From an uncultured Flavobacteriaceae bacterium (GTDB taxonomy: Bacteria > Bacteroidota > Bacteroidia > Flavobacteriales > Flavobacteriaceae): a DNA stretch of 64,000 nt. The position numbers were made by a program, and so were the translations under genes. Of this stretch, positions 39,943 to 50,071 are shown piece after piece. The first letter of the stretch is position 1, and every line of letters starts with the position of its first letter. Location of the stretch: assembly GCA_937923515.1 (NCBI GenBank), contig CALDUF010000026.1, forward strand, positions 1 to 64,000. Reading direction: 5' to 3'. The notes under the pieces are model-generated. The model was not told where the DNA came from. It worked only from the letters and a program-made list of their open reading frames with translations, and did no database searches.

Positions 39943-40027
39943 TGCACACGAGAAGATTCGAACTTCCACATCCTAAACGGATACTGGCCCCTCAAGCCAG
40001 CGCGTCTACCAATTCCGCCACGTGTGC
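39943..40027 (-). tRNA. tRNA-Leu (anticodon GAG)
   Basis: Reverse complement GCACACGTGGCGGAATTGGTAGACGCGCTGGCTTGAGGGGCCAG...GTTCGAATCTTCTCGTGTGCA folds with a long variable arm; loop TTGAGGG. Confidence 0.95.
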
Positions 40028-40085
40028 TTTTATTTGAAGTGTACTAAAATAAAAAAAGTTAAGCAATAACGCTTAACTTTTTTTG

Positions 40086-40158
40086 TGACCGGGCTGGGGC
40101 TCGAACCCAGGACCCTCTCCTTAAAAGGGAGATGCTCTACCAACTGAGCTACCCGGTC
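40086..40158 (-). tRNA. tRNA-Lys (anticodon TTT)
   Basis: Reverse complement GACCGGGTAGCTCAGTTGGTAGAGCATCTCCCTTTTAAGGAGAGGGTCCTGGGTTCGAGCCCCAGCCCGGTCA. Confidence 0.97.
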
Positions 40159-40297
40159 TAAAAATAAACACTAACTTGCCGTTAGCGGGTGCAAATATAT
40201 AATGTTTAATTAATAAAACAATACTTTTTTTATATAAATTTTTGTTTTTTTGCAGCACAAATTTGTATGTTTTTAATAATCAATTACAAGCAATAAT

Positions 40298-40819
40298 ATG
40301 ATCATAGTTTTACTTGGGTATATGGGTTCTGGAAAATCTTCTGTTGGAAGAATTTTAGCTAAAAAATTAAACTATAATTTAATAGATTTAGACGATTATA
40401 TTGAAGAAAAGGAAAAATTAACCGTTAAGGAAATATTTAAAACCAAGGGTGAAATTTACTTTAGAAAAAAGGAAACAGAATATCTTAAAGAATTACTATT
40501 GCTTAAACAAAATACTGTTTTAGCCCTTGGCGGTGGTACTCCATGTTTTGCTGGTAATATGGAAGCTATTATTGCATCAGATAACGCTATTTCTATTTAC
40601 CTCAATGGCTCATTGCCATTTCTTTCTAAAAAGTTATTTAAAAAGAAAGCGAAGCGTCCATTAATTGCTCATATCGAAACAGAAGCTTTAATGACAGAAT
40701 TTATAGGTAAACACTTGTTTGAGCGTTCCTTTTTTTATAATAAGGCCGAAATAAAAATTGTAACAGACAATAAAGCTAAAGATGACATTGCAGAGGAAAT
40801 AGTAGCAAAACTATTCTAA
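40298..40819 (+). CDS. aroK: Shikimate kinase
   Basis: 173 aa; LLGYMGSGKSSVGRILAKKL, LIDLDDYIE, LALGGGTPCF, KRPLI. Confidence 0.95.
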   Translation: MIIVLLGYMGSGKSSVGRILAKKLNYNLIDLDDYIEEKEKLTVKEIFKTKGEIYFRKKETEYLKELLLLKQNTVLALGGGTPCFAGNMEAIIASDNAISIYLNGSLPFLSKKLFKKKAKRPLIAHIETEALMTEFIGKHLFERSFFYNKAEIKIVTDNKAKDDIAEEIVAKLF

Positions 40820-41317
40820 CACAACCTCATGTGTTTTACCTTCAAAATTTACCTGCACATGCTCTTGTAAGGATGTAGATAACGAAATGCCTTTAAAATC
40901 GGCTTTTACAGGATATTTTTTGTGATTTCTATTTACCAAAACAGCGGTTTTAAATTGCTTTAATGGCACATTTAAAAAATGTTTTACACCATATATTAAA
41001 GTCGTACCAGAGTTTAAAACGTCGTCTACCAATATAATAGATTTATTTGTGTAAGCTTCGGGTTGTAATGATGTTGAAATTTCAGAAAGTGGATTTTTTT
41101 TATCAATTGTAACTTTACAGAGAATAGGGGTAATTTGTGAGATACTTTCAAGCGTAGTTTTTAACTTTTTAGCAAAAATAAAACCATTAGTACCAATACC
41201 CGCAATAATTACTTCGGTTTCGTCTACATTGCTTTCATAAATTTGAAACGCAATACGTTTTATTTTATGTTGAATTTCTTTATGATTTAATATAACGTTA
41301 CCCTTTAATTCCATCAA
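40811..41317 (-). CDS. Phosphoribosyltransferase family protein (PyrR-like)
   Basis: 168 aa; SIILVDDVLNSGTTLIYGVKHF PRPP-binding motif. Confidence 0.88.
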   Translation of the reverse strand: MMELKGNVILNHKEIQHKIKRIAFQIYESNVDETEVIIAGIGTNGFIFAKKLKTTLESISQITPILCKVTIDKKNPLSEISTSLQPEAYTNKSIILVDDVLNSGTTLIYGVKHFLNVPLKQFKTAVLVNRNHKKYPVKADFKGISLSTSLQEHVQVNFEGKTHEVVLE

Positions 41318-41345
41318 GCTATAATTAATAATTTAAAGTTTAAAA

Positions 41346-41717
41346 TTAATCATTTTCGGTATTAAAATCATCAATATCTCTTCTATCTTTTTTTGTAGGA
41401 CGCCCTGTGCCTTTTTTTCTATAGTAATCTTTAGAATATTTAAGTAACTCTTGAGCTTCAAACTCCGTTTTAGGTGTTACATCCGTTCTGTAAATATCAA
41501 CAAGTTTTGCCGAAACTCTACTGGGAGGAATATCGTTAACCGTAAGTTTATAGTTAATTTGATTTTTACGTAATTCAATCGTGTCAGTAGGGTAAATTTC
41601 ACGACTAGGTTTCACCGTATCACCATTAACTTTTATCTGTCCTTTTTTGCAAGCAGTTGTGGCTAAAGTTCTTGTTTTGTAGTACCTCACACACCATAAA
41701 TATTTATCTATTCGCAT
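41346..41717 (-). CDS. S4-domain RNA-binding protein (HslR-like)
   Basis: 123 aa; MRIDKYLWCVRYYKTRTLATTACKKGQIKVNG. Confidence 0.9.
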   Translation of the reverse strand: MRIDKYLWCVRYYKTRTLATTACKKGQIKVNGDTVKPSREIYPTDTIELRKNQINYKLTVNDIPPSRVSAKLVDIYRTDVTPKTEFEAQELLKYSKDYYRKKGTGRPTKKDRRDIDDFNTEND

Positions 41718-41799
41718 ACGTTTATTCTAAAAACTTACGTTAATGTTCTTGCACAACATTGTATTAAAATTGTATCTTGTGCCTCAAAAATAAGCAATA

Positions 41800-42765
41800 A
41801 TGAGTTTAAGAAAAATAGGTTTTTTTATATTATGTGGAACATTAGGGTTTTTATCGTGTAATGACGATGATGATATTCCAGAATTCACAACAATTCCTGT
41901 TAGAGATCGTGTTGTACAACAAAATGATGACGATTTAGCTATTAGAATGTATTTAGAAAGCCATTACTATAATAAAAGCGCTTTTGTAGATAACACAAAT
42001 CCAAAAATTAGTGACTTGGTTATTACTGAAGTTACTGATGCCGATAATATTTCACCTGAGGCAGATTCCTTATTAATAAACGCCGCTGAACCTACCGAGG
42101 TTACGTTTGCAGGTACTTTATATACATATTATGTTTTACAGTTAAACAGTGGTGGCGGAAGCGAAAGCCCTAACTTTACAGATAATGTGAGAGTGACTTA
42201 CGAAGGGAGTCTTTTAGATGGTTCTGTATTTGAAAGTGTTGTGAATCCTGTAAATTTAGATTTAACAGGGAGTACTCCAGGAACAGGAACTATAGAAGGT
42301 TGGCGTAAAATATTCCCGTTGTTTAACGCAGCAGAAGAAGTTATAGTTAATAGCGATGGTACTGTAACATTTAATAATCATGGTGCCGGTGTAATGTATA
42401 TACCTTCTGGTTTAGCTTATTTTAATAATCCACCAAGTATTGATATTCCAATATATGCGCCATTAATTTTTGAATTTGAATTATTGCAGACTTTTGTTAA
42501 CGATCATGATGGTGATGGTGTACCTTCTTTTTTAGAAAAGATTGTAACTACAGGAGAATTTGCTGATCAATTTTTAGTGTTTGAAGATGAAAATGAATTA
42601 GATGATGATACCGATGGTGATGGTACTCCTGATTATGTAGATACAGATGATGATGGTGATGGCGTGCTAACTATTGATGAAGACGAAAATAATGATGGCG
42701 ACCCAACCAATGATGATACCAACGGTAATGGTATACCTAACTATTTAGATCCAGAGGATAAATAA
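41800..42765 (+). CDS. FKBP-type peptidylprolyl isomerase lipoprotein with C-terminal Asp-rich thrombospondin-3-like repeats
   Basis: 321 aa; lipobox LGFLSCNDDDD; VRVTYEGSLLDGSVFES; DHDGDGVPSFLE..DDTDGDGTPDYVDTDDDGDGV. Confidence 0.82.
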   Translation: MSLRKIGFFILCGTLGFLSCNDDDDIPEFTTIPVRDRVVQQNDDDLAIRMYLESHYYNKSAFVDNTNPKISDLVITEVTDADNISPEADSLLINAAEPTEVTFAGTLYTYYVLQLNSGGGSESPNFTDNVRVTYEGSLLDGSVFESVVNPVNLDLTGSTPGTGTIEGWRKIFPLFNAAEEVIVNSDGTVTFNNHGAGVMYIPSGLAYFNNPPSIDIPIYAPLIFEFELLQTFVNDHDGDGVPSFLEKIVTTGEFADQFLVFEDENELDDDTDGDGTPDYVDTDDDGDGVLTIDEDENNDGDPTNDDTNGNGIPNYLDPEDK

Positions 42766-42792
42766 CATTTAAACAAAGTATTAAAACAAAAA

Positions 42793-42817
42793 AACTCACC
42801 AAAAGGTGAGTTTTTTT
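42793..42817 (+). terminator. Rho-independent terminator
   Basis: ACTCACC-AAAA-GGTGAGT followed by TTTTTT; may act bidirectionally. Confidence 0.8.
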
Positions 42818-42838
42818 GTTTTATATAAAGTAATAGAT

Positions 42839-43474
42839 TTAGAGTAATAATGATAAACTCAAAATTAATTGATCGGGTCTCGTATCTATTCTACTTTCAA
42901 CGCTACCAATATTAGTGTTTATAAATGTAGCTTCGTTATCACTAAAACCTCTTTCGTATCTTAAATCTATACCTAATTTTTTAAAGTTTAAACCTATACC
43001 AAAATTTAAACCTACCGAAAAATCGTCTTCAACATTATTAATGGAGATGTTTTCAAATTCAGAATCTAAAATGTATTGAAATGAAGGGCCGCCAAATACG
43101 CTAATTGGCCCTATTACTTTAATTCCAAGTAAAACGGGTGCGTCTAGTTTTGTTAGTTGAAAACTGTCGTCTCTATAATCACTTTTAGTTCTGGTATATA
43201 CAAGTTCTGGTCTTAAATAGATGTCTTTTCCTATTTTTCCAAAAATACCAACGTGGTAACCAATATTTCTTTCAGGATTTTCAGCGTTAGAACCAATAGA
43301 TTCAAAGTAATCACCATTGCCATTATAGTTTAAACCACCTTTTAAACCAAAACCAGTTTGTGTTTGTGCAAAACTTGATGCCGATAGTAGCACTAAAGCA
43401 GCTAGAAGAAAGGCGAACTTTAATTTAGAAAACCGTGCTTTAAGTGTGTCTTGTAATTCATTTGTGTGTTTCAT
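42839..43474 (-). CDS. Outer-membrane beta-barrel protein (PorT-like)
   Basis: 211 aa; signal peptide, GFGLKGGLNYNGNGDY, C-terminal LSLSLLL. Confidence 0.82.
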   Translation of the reverse strand: MKHTNELQDTLKARFSKLKFAFLLAALVLLSASSFAQTQTGFGLKGGLNYNGNGDYFESIGSNAENPERNIGYHVGIFGKIGKDIYLRPELVYTRTKSDYRDDSFQLTKLDAPVLLGIKVIGPISVFGGPSFQYILDSEFENISINNVEDDFSVGLNFGIGLNFKKLGIDLRYERGFSDNEATFINTNIGSVESRIDTRPDQLILSLSLLL

Positions 43475-43629
43475 AATTATTCGTTTTAAGATTTGATGTC
43501 AACTATATTATCAAAAACGTTGCCAAACGTTAAATATTTTAACAAACATTAAAATAAAAAAAATGGCTCTACAAAATTATATTGTAAAACCATTTTATGT
43601 TTGCTTGCTAGAAATAAATGTTATCTCTA

Positions 43630-44583
43630 TTACTTTCTTGCAATTACTTTTTTAGATTTCTCAACTATAGAAGCACTATTTAAACCATATTTCTCCATAA
43701 GTTGTGCTGGTGTACCAGATTCTCCAAAGGTATCGTTTGTACCAACAAATTCTTGCGGTGCAGGTTGTGTGGTTGCCAAAACTCTAGCAACACTTTCGCC
43801 TAAACCACCTAAAATATTGTGCTCTTCAGCAGTTACAACACAGCCTGTTTTAGCTACAGATTTTAAAATAGCAGCATCATCAAGCGGTTTTATAGTATGA
43901 ATGTTTATTACTTCGGCAGAAATACCTTGTGCGTGTAAAACTTTAGAAGCTTCAAGCGCTTCCCAAACCAAATGGCCAGTTGCTACGATGGTTACATCTG
44001 TACCTTCTGTAAATGTAATGGCTTTACCAATTTCAAATTTTTGATCAGCAGGTGTGAAAATAGGAACCGAAGGTCTACCAAAACGCAAATATACAGGGCC
44101 ATCATAGTCTGCAATAGCTATAGTAGCCGCTTTAGTTTGGTTATAATCACAAGGGTTAATTACCGTCATACCTGGTAACATCTTCATCATACCTATATCT
44201 TCAAGAATTTGGTGTGTTGCACCATCTTCACCTAAAGTTAAACCAGCATGCGATGCACAAATTTTTACATTCTTACCAGAGTAGGCAATAGATTGACGAA
44301 TTTGATCGTAAACACGCCCTGTAGAAAAGTTGGCAAACGTTCCTGTAAAAGGTATTTTACCGCCAATAGTTAAACCAGCAGCTATACCCATCATATTAGC
44401 TTCTGCAATACCAATTTGAAAAAAGCGCTCTGGGTTTTCTTTAATAAAGTCATTCATTTTTAACGAACCTATTAAATCAGCACAAAGTGCAACCACATTA
44501 GGGTTAGTTCTTCCAAGTTCAGTTAAACCAGCACCAAAACCACTTCTTGTATCTTTCTTTTCTGTATATGTATATGTTTTCAT
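43630..44583 (-). CDS. Transketolase, C-terminal subunit
   Basis: 317 aa; [55 protein letters not shown]. Confidence 0.93.
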   Translation of the reverse strand: MKTYTYTEKKDTRSGFGAGLTELGRTNPNVVALCADLIGSLKMNDFIKENPERFFQIGIAEANMMGIAAGLTIGGKIPFTGTFANFSTGRVYDQIRQSIAYSGKNVKICASHAGLTLGEDGATHQILEDIGMMKMLPGMTVINPCDYNQTKAATIAIADYDGPVYLRFGRPSVPIFTPADQKFEIGKAITFTEGTDVTIVATGHLVWEALEASKVLHAQGISAEVINIHTIKPLDDAAILKSVAKTGCVVTAEEHNILGGLGESVARVLATTQPAPQEFVGTNDTFGESGTPAQLMEKYGLNSASIVEKSKKVIARK

Positions 44584-44601
44584 TTCTTTTTAAGTAAGTG
44601 A

Positions 44602-45447
44602 TTAATAATCTCCTAAAGTTTCAGGGTTTTGTTCTAATCCAATAGCTAATTGCTCATCATTTGGCGCTTTACCATGCCATGCGTGTGTGTGCATCATAAA
44701 ATCTACACCATTACCCATTATAGTTTTTAATAAAACACACACTGGTTTTCCTTTTCCAGTTTCTGCTTTAGCTTTAGCCATACCGTCTAAAATAGCTTCT
44801 AGGTTATTACCTTCTTCAATTTCTAAAACAGTCCATCCAAAAGCTTCAAACTTGCCCTTTATGCTTCCCATAGGTAAAACATCATCAGTAGCACCATCAA
44901 TTTGCTGACCATTTAAATCTATAGTTGCAATTAGGTTATCCACTTTTTTTCCGGCAGCATACATAATAGCTTCCCAGTTTTGGCCTTCTTGTAATTCGCC
45001 ATCACCATGTAATGTGTATACTAACTTGTCGTCGTTATTTAATTTTTTTGCTTGAGCAGCGCCTAGAGCAACCGACATGCCTTGACCTAAAGATCCTGAT
45101 GCAATACGTATACCAGGAAGTCCTTCATGAGTTGTTGGGTGTCCTTGAAGACGCGAATTAATTAATCTAAACGTATTTAATTCCTCAACAGGAAAATATC
45201 CAGCTCTTGCTAATACACTATAACATACAGGAGAAATATGTCCGTTAGATAAAAAGAATAAATCTTCTCCAATTCCATCCATTTCGAATGTATCTTTTCT
45301 ATCCATTATCTCGTTGTAAAGTGCAACGAAAAATTCTGTACAACCTAAGGAACCTCCTGGGTGCCCAGAATTTACCTTGTGAACTTGTCTTAAGATATCT
45401 CTTCTTACTTGCGTACAAATATCTTCTAAGTGTTTAATGTTTGGCAT
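44602..45447 (-). CDS. Transketolase, N-terminal subunit
   Basis: 281 aa; NSGHPGGSLGCTEFFVALY, GSLGQGMSVALGAA, HGDGELQEGQNWEAIMYA (ThDP motif). Confidence 0.93.
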   Translation of the reverse strand: MPNIKHLEDICTQVRRDILRQVHKVNSGHPGGSLGCTEFFVALYNEIMDRKDTFEMDGIGEDLFFLSNGHISPVCYSVLARAGYFPVEELNTFRLINSRLQGHPTTHEGLPGIRIASGSLGQGMSVALGAAQAKKLNNDDKLVYTLHGDGELQEGQNWEAIMYAAGKKVDNLIATIDLNGQQIDGATDDVLPMGSIKGKFEAFGWTVLEIEEGNNLEAILDGMAKAKAETGKGKPVCVLLKTIMGNGVDFMMHTHAWHGKAPNDEQLAIGLEQNPETLGDY

Positions 45448-45610
45448 GTTAAGTGATTATTTTTTGCGCCACAAAAATAGGCGATTAAGATAGTTTTACA
45501 AACTAAATAAACGCCTATTTTAAATAAATTTACTAAAGGTTTAAGTAGATATAATAAGTCTGTTTTTTTTGATTTAAAATATGTAGGTTTGCTTTCTGGT
45601 TTATTGATAT

Positions 45611-46741
45611 ATGAAATTTGAATTAAAAACAAAAGATGCCCAAAGTAAGGCGCGTGCGGGTAAAATAACTACAGATCATGGTGTTATTGAAACCCCAATT
45701 TTTATGCCTGTGGGCACTGTTGCTTCTGTAAAAGGCGTACACCAACGCGAACTTAAAAATGATATAAACCCAGATATTATTCTTGGAAACACTTATCATT
45801 TATACTTGCGTCCGCAAACTTCAATTATAGAAAAAGCTGGAGGATTGCATAAATTTATGAACTGGGATAGAAATATCTTAACAGATTCTGGCGGGTATCA
45901 AGTGTATTCACTTTCGGCAAACAGAAAGATTAAAGAGGAAGGTGTAAAATTTAAATCGCATATAGATGGTAGTTACCATACATTTACGCCCGAAAATGTA
46001 ATGGAAATTCAGCGCAGTATAGGTGCTGATATTATAATGGCTTTTGATGAATGCACACCATATCCTTGCGATTATAACTATGCCAAACGCTCTATGCACA
46101 TGACGCATCGTTGGCTAGATAGATGTATTAATCATTTAGAAAAAACACCATTAAAGTACGATTATAATCAAGCATTTTTTCCGATAGTACAAGGCAGTAC
46201 TTATAAAGATTTACGTGTGCAATCTGCAGAATACATTGCTAATGCTGATGCTGTGGGTAATGCTATAGGTGGCTTATCGGTAGGTGAACCCGCTGAAGAA
46301 ATGTATGCCATGACTGAAGTGGTTTGTAACGTATTGCCAGAAGAAAAACCAAGATATTTAATGGGTGTTGGCACACCAATCAATATTTTAGAAAATATTG
46401 CGTTAGGTATTGATATGTTTGATTGTGTAATGCCAACACGAAATGCTAGAAACGGTATGTTGTTTACAGCCCATGGTTCTATAAATATTAAAAATAAAAA
46501 GTGGGAAGACGATTTTTCTGCAATTGACGATATGGCAATTACCTTTGTAGATACAGAGTATAGTAAGGCTTATTTACGCCATTTGTTTACGGTAAATGAG
46601 TTGTTAGGAAAACAAATTGCTACCATACACAACTTAGGGTTTTACTTATGGTTGGTTCGCGAAGCAAGAAAGCATATTTTAGCAGGAGATTTTACCAAAT
46701 GGAAAAATAAAATGGTAAAACAAATGGATAAGAGGTTATAA
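45611..46741 (+). CDS. tgt: Queuine tRNA-ribosyltransferase
   Basis: 376 aa; PIFMPVGTVASVKGV, LTDSGGYQVYSL, MAFDECTPYP, IGGLSVGEP, MFDCVMPTRNARNG. Confidence 0.97.
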   Translation: MKFELKTKDAQSKARAGKITTDHGVIETPIFMPVGTVASVKGVHQRELKNDINPDIILGNTYHLYLRPQTSIIEKAGGLHKFMNWDRNILTDSGGYQVYSLSANRKIKEEGVKFKSHIDGSYHTFTPENVMEIQRSIGADIIMAFDECTPYPCDYNYAKRSMHMTHRWLDRCINHLEKTPLKYDYNQAFFPIVQGSTYKDLRVQSAEYIANADAVGNAIGGLSVGEPAEEMYAMTEVVCNVLPEEKPRYLMGVGTPINILENIALGIDMFDCVMPTRNARNGMLFTAHGSINIKNKKWEDDFSAIDDMAITFVDTEYSKAYLRHLFTVNELLGKQIATIHNLGFYLWLVREARKHILAGDFTKWKNKMVKQMDKRL

Positions 46742-46753
46742 CAATAGTAACGA

Positions 46754-47830
46754 GTGAAGATATTAGATTGGTACATATTAAAGCGGTATTTATTCACATT
46801 CTTGATGATGTTGTTACTGTTTATTCCTATTGGAATTACAGTAAATTTAGCTGAAAAAATTGGTAAAATTTTAGATAACGATGTGCCTTTTAATGAGGTA
46901 GCTTTATTTTATTTAGATTTTACAATTTACTTTGCCAACCTACTGTTTCCTTTATTTTTATTCTTATCCGTAATTTGGTTTACATCTAAACTTGCTAATA
47001 ATACAGAGATTGTTGCATTTTTAAGTTCTGGTGTCTCGTTTTCAAGATTTTTAAGACCTTATATATACGGTGCTATAATTATAGCGCTTTTTGCATTGGT
47101 TTTAGGAATGTTTTTAGCGCCAGAAGCTAGTAAGGGATTTAATGAATTCGATTATAAGTACTTTAAAAGAGGTAAAAGTGCCGTTGATAATAAAAATGTA
47201 TACCGACAAATTAATGATAACGATTTTATTTACGTAAGTAGTTACGATTCTAAAAATAAACTAGGTCAAAACTTTACTTTAGAGCATTTAGAAAACAATA
47301 AATTGGTATATAAAATCAACGCCAGAAGTATCCGCTATATAGAAAAAGATACCACATACAGATTGATAGATTACGTAAAACGTAAAATAGGGCCTGTTGG
47401 TGATACGCTAGACATAGTTCGTAAAAAGGATACATTATTTTCTTTTGATGCTGAAGATTTAACACCTGTAATTTACATTGCTGAAACCTTATCGTATCCA
47501 GAATTAGTTAAATTTATTAAGAAAGAGGAGGTGAGAGGCTCATCAAATATTGGGCGCTACAAACTAGTATTGTACCGAAAATGGAGCTTACCAGTTTCCA
47601 TATTCATATTAACTATTATCGCTGTAGCAGTGTCCTCAATAAAACGACGCGGTGGTATGGGCGTAAATCTAGCACTTGGTATTTGTATCGCTATGGTATT
47701 TGTATTTTTTGATAAAATATTTGGCGTAATGGCGCAACAATCTAACTTTCCGCCAGTAATTGCAGTGTGGTTTCCTAATTTCATTTTTGGTATTTTAGCT
47801 GTATATCTATTATACAAAGCCAAACGCTAG
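46754..47830 (+). CDS. LptF/LptG family LPS export permease (GTG start)
   Basis: 358 aa; KILDWYILKRYLFTFLMMLLLFIPIGITVNLAEKI and C-terminal TM cluster; usual tgt neighbour. Confidence 0.9.
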   Translation: MKILDWYILKRYLFTFLMMLLLFIPIGITVNLAEKIGKILDNDVPFNEVALFYLDFTIYFANLLFPLFLFLSVIWFTSKLANNTEIVAFLSSGVSFSRFLRPYIYGAIIIALFALVLGMFLAPEASKGFNEFDYKYFKRGKSAVDNKNVYRQINDNDFIYVSSYDSKNKLGQNFTLEHLENNKLVYKINARSIRYIEKDTTYRLIDYVKRKIGPVGDTLDIVRKKDTLFSFDAEDLTPVIYIAETLSYPELVKFIKKEEVRGSSNIGRYKLVLYRKWSLPVSIFILTIIAVAVSSIKRRGGMGVNLALGICIAMVFVFFDKIFGVMAQQSNFPPVIAVWFPNFIFGILAVYLLYKAKR

Positions 47831-47967
47831 CGTTTAATATTTCATTTTAATACAATATATAGAAATGCACTTGGTATGTGGTGTCCTAAAAAGGTAAATA
47901 TGTAGATAATAGTTACACCTAAATTTATGCTTTTATTACAAGTAATATAAAAAAAAGCAAATTATTA

Positions 47968-48882
47968 ATGAGCGGACTATTTAATATAAAGCCAAAGCTT
48001 AAAAATTACCTTCATTTACATCTTCTAGTTTTTATAGCTGGCTTTACAGCCATTTTAGGTAAAGAAATTTCTATTTCTGCTATTCCATTAGTTTGGTTTC
48101 GTATGTCTATGGCTGCGATTTTAATGTTGCTATTTATCTTGCTTAAAGGCGTTAATTTAAAAATTGATGGAAAATCTATCCTAAAACTAGCTACCGCAGG
48201 AGTTATTATCGCCTTGCACTGGATTACTTTTTTTGCAGCTATTGATGCTGCCAATGTTTCCATAGCGCTAGCCATGTTTTCAACAGGTGCTTTTTTCGCT
48301 TCTATTATAGAACCTATTTTTTACAAACGAAAAGTAATAGGTTACGAAATTATATTTGGCATACTCGTAATTATTGGTGTATGTATAATTACCCAAGGCG
48401 AATTACGGTATATACTGGGCATAGTATTGGGTATTTCTTCAGCATTTTTTTCATCACTATTTGCAGTATTAAATGGCGTATTTTTAAAAAAACACTCTGC
48501 TATAGTTATTTCGTTCTACGAATTTTTAAGTGGCGTTCTATTTATTTCATTATTTATTATGTGTTTTGAAGGCGGATTTTCGTTAGAATTTTTAAATATA
48601 ACAACCAGAGATTTTTGGCTTTTATTTATTTTGGCATCAATATGTACTGCCTATGCGTTTATAGCTTCAGTTCATGTTATGAAGCTTATTAGCCCTTATA
48701 CTGTGGTGTTAACCTACAATTTAGAACCTGTTTACGGTATTGTACTAGCTATGATACTGTATCCAGAGAGTGAAAAAATGAGTACATATTTTTATTATGG
48801 TGCCTCAATAATTATAGCTACAGTGGTTTTAAATGGTGTTTTAAAAAACCGACATGCATTTAAAAGGAAACAATTACAATGA
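47968..48882 (+). CDS. DMT/EamA family transporter
   Basis: 304 aa, 10 TM-like segments, PLVWFRMSMAAILMLLFILL, YNLEPVYGIVLAMILYPE. Confidence 0.9.
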   Translation: MSGLFNIKPKLKNYLHLHLLVFIAGFTAILGKEISISAIPLVWFRMSMAAILMLLFILLKGVNLKIDGKSILKLATAGVIIALHWITFFAAIDAANVSIALAMFSTGAFFASIIEPIFYKRKVIGYEIIFGILVIIGVCIITQGELRYILGIVLGISSAFFSSLFAVLNGVFLKKHSAIVISFYEFLSGVLFISLFIMCFEGGFSLEFLNITTRDFWLLFILASICTAYAFIASVHVMKLISPYTVVLTYNLEPVYGIVLAMILYPESEKMSTYFYYGASIIIATVVLNGVLKNRHAFKRKQLQ

Positions 48883-48950
48883 TTTCTAAAATCGAAACAA
48901 AATAATTTCATTAGTTTTGTATGCTAACAAAAAAACCGAATTAAATTCTT

Positions 48951-49904
48951 ATGGAATATTTAGAATTTGAATTACCTATTAAGGAACTTGAAGAACAACT
49001 TCAAAAATGTAGAGTGATTGGTGAAGAAAGTGAAGTTGATGTTACAGAAACCTGCGGACAAATTGAAGAGAAATTAAAAAGCACAACTACAGATATATAC
49101 AAAAACCTGTCGCCCTGGCAGCGTGTACAGTTATCTAGACATCCTAACAGACCCTATACTTTAGATTATATTAAGGCTATTTGTGGCGATTCTTTCTTAG
49201 AATTACATGGAGATAGAAGCTTTAAAGACGATAAAGCAATGATTGGTGGTTTGGGTAAAATAGGCAACCAAAGCTATATGTTTATTGGTCAGCAAAAGGG
49301 ATATAACACCAAAACACGCCAGTACAGAAACTTTGGTATGGCAAATCCTGAAGGCTATAGAAAAGCATTGCGTTTAATGAAATCTGCCGAAAAGTTTGGT
49401 ATTCCTGTAGTGACGTTGTTAGATACGCCTGGTGCTTATCCAGGTTTAGAAGCTGAGGAACGCGGACAAGGAGAAGCCATTGCTAGAAACATTTTGGAAA
49501 TGACACGCCTAAAAGTGCCAGTAATTACAGTAGTAATTGGTGAAGGTGCATCAGGTGGTGCCTTAGGTATTGGTGTAGGCGATAAAGTATTAATGTTAGA
49601 AAACACGTGGTATTCGGTGATTTCACCAGAATCATGTTCGTCTATTTTATGGCGTAGTTGGGAGCATAAAGAAACCGCTGCCGAGGCATTAAAGTTAACA
49701 GCGACAGATATGAAAAGGTTAAAGTTAATTGATGCTATTATAAAAGAGCCACTTGGAGGTGCGCATAGAGATCGTGAAAAAACGTTTAAAACCGTAGCAA
49801 CCGCAATTGAAAAAAATTATGGTGAATTGAAAAACTTATCACCAAAAGATTTAATTAACCAGCGTATGGAAAAATATGCAAATATGGGTGTGTATAAAGG
49901 CTAA
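48951..49904 (+). CDS. accA: Acetyl-CoA carboxylase carboxyltransferase subunit alpha
   Basis: 317 aa; [68 protein letters not shown]. Confidence 0.97.
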   Translation: MEYLEFELPIKELEEQLQKCRVIGEESEVDVTETCGQIEEKLKSTTTDIYKNLSPWQRVQLSRHPNRPYTLDYIKAICGDSFLELHGDRSFKDDKAMIGGLGKIGNQSYMFIGQQKGYNTKTRQYRNFGMANPEGYRKALRLMKSAEKFGIPVVTLLDTPGAYPGLEAEERGQGEAIARNILEMTRLKVPVITVVIGEGASGGALGIGVGDKVLMLENTWYSVISPESCSSILWRSWEHKETAAEALKLTATDMKRLKLIDAIIKEPLGGAHRDREKTFKTVATAIEKNYGELKNLSPKDLINQRMEKYANMGVYKG

Positions 49905-49926
49905 TCCCTTTAAAACCAAAACCTAA

Positions 49927-49959
49927 AAAATCTGAAGTTTATACTTCAGATTTTTTTTT
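49927..49959 (+). terminator. Rho-independent terminator after accA
   Basis: AAATCTGAAGT-TTAT-ACTTCAGATTT followed by T tract. Confidence 0.85.
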
Positions 49960-50071
49960 GGGTTATTCACAACAAAACATAGTTATTAACAGTGCTTTTG
50001 TTAATGAAGCGTGTACAACCAAAACGCTATTTTATGATTTAAAAAGGCATTATTTATGTATTTTCGTGGAT

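Noticed and set aside
43601-43900. 99-aa plus-strand ORF over the transketolase C-terminal gene
   Set aside because: Antisense shadow of a conserved coding region.
43630-45447. Transketolase disrupted by a frameshift
   Set aside because: Separate N- and C-terminal transketolase subunit genes are a normal arrangement in Bacteroidota; both have proper starts and stops.
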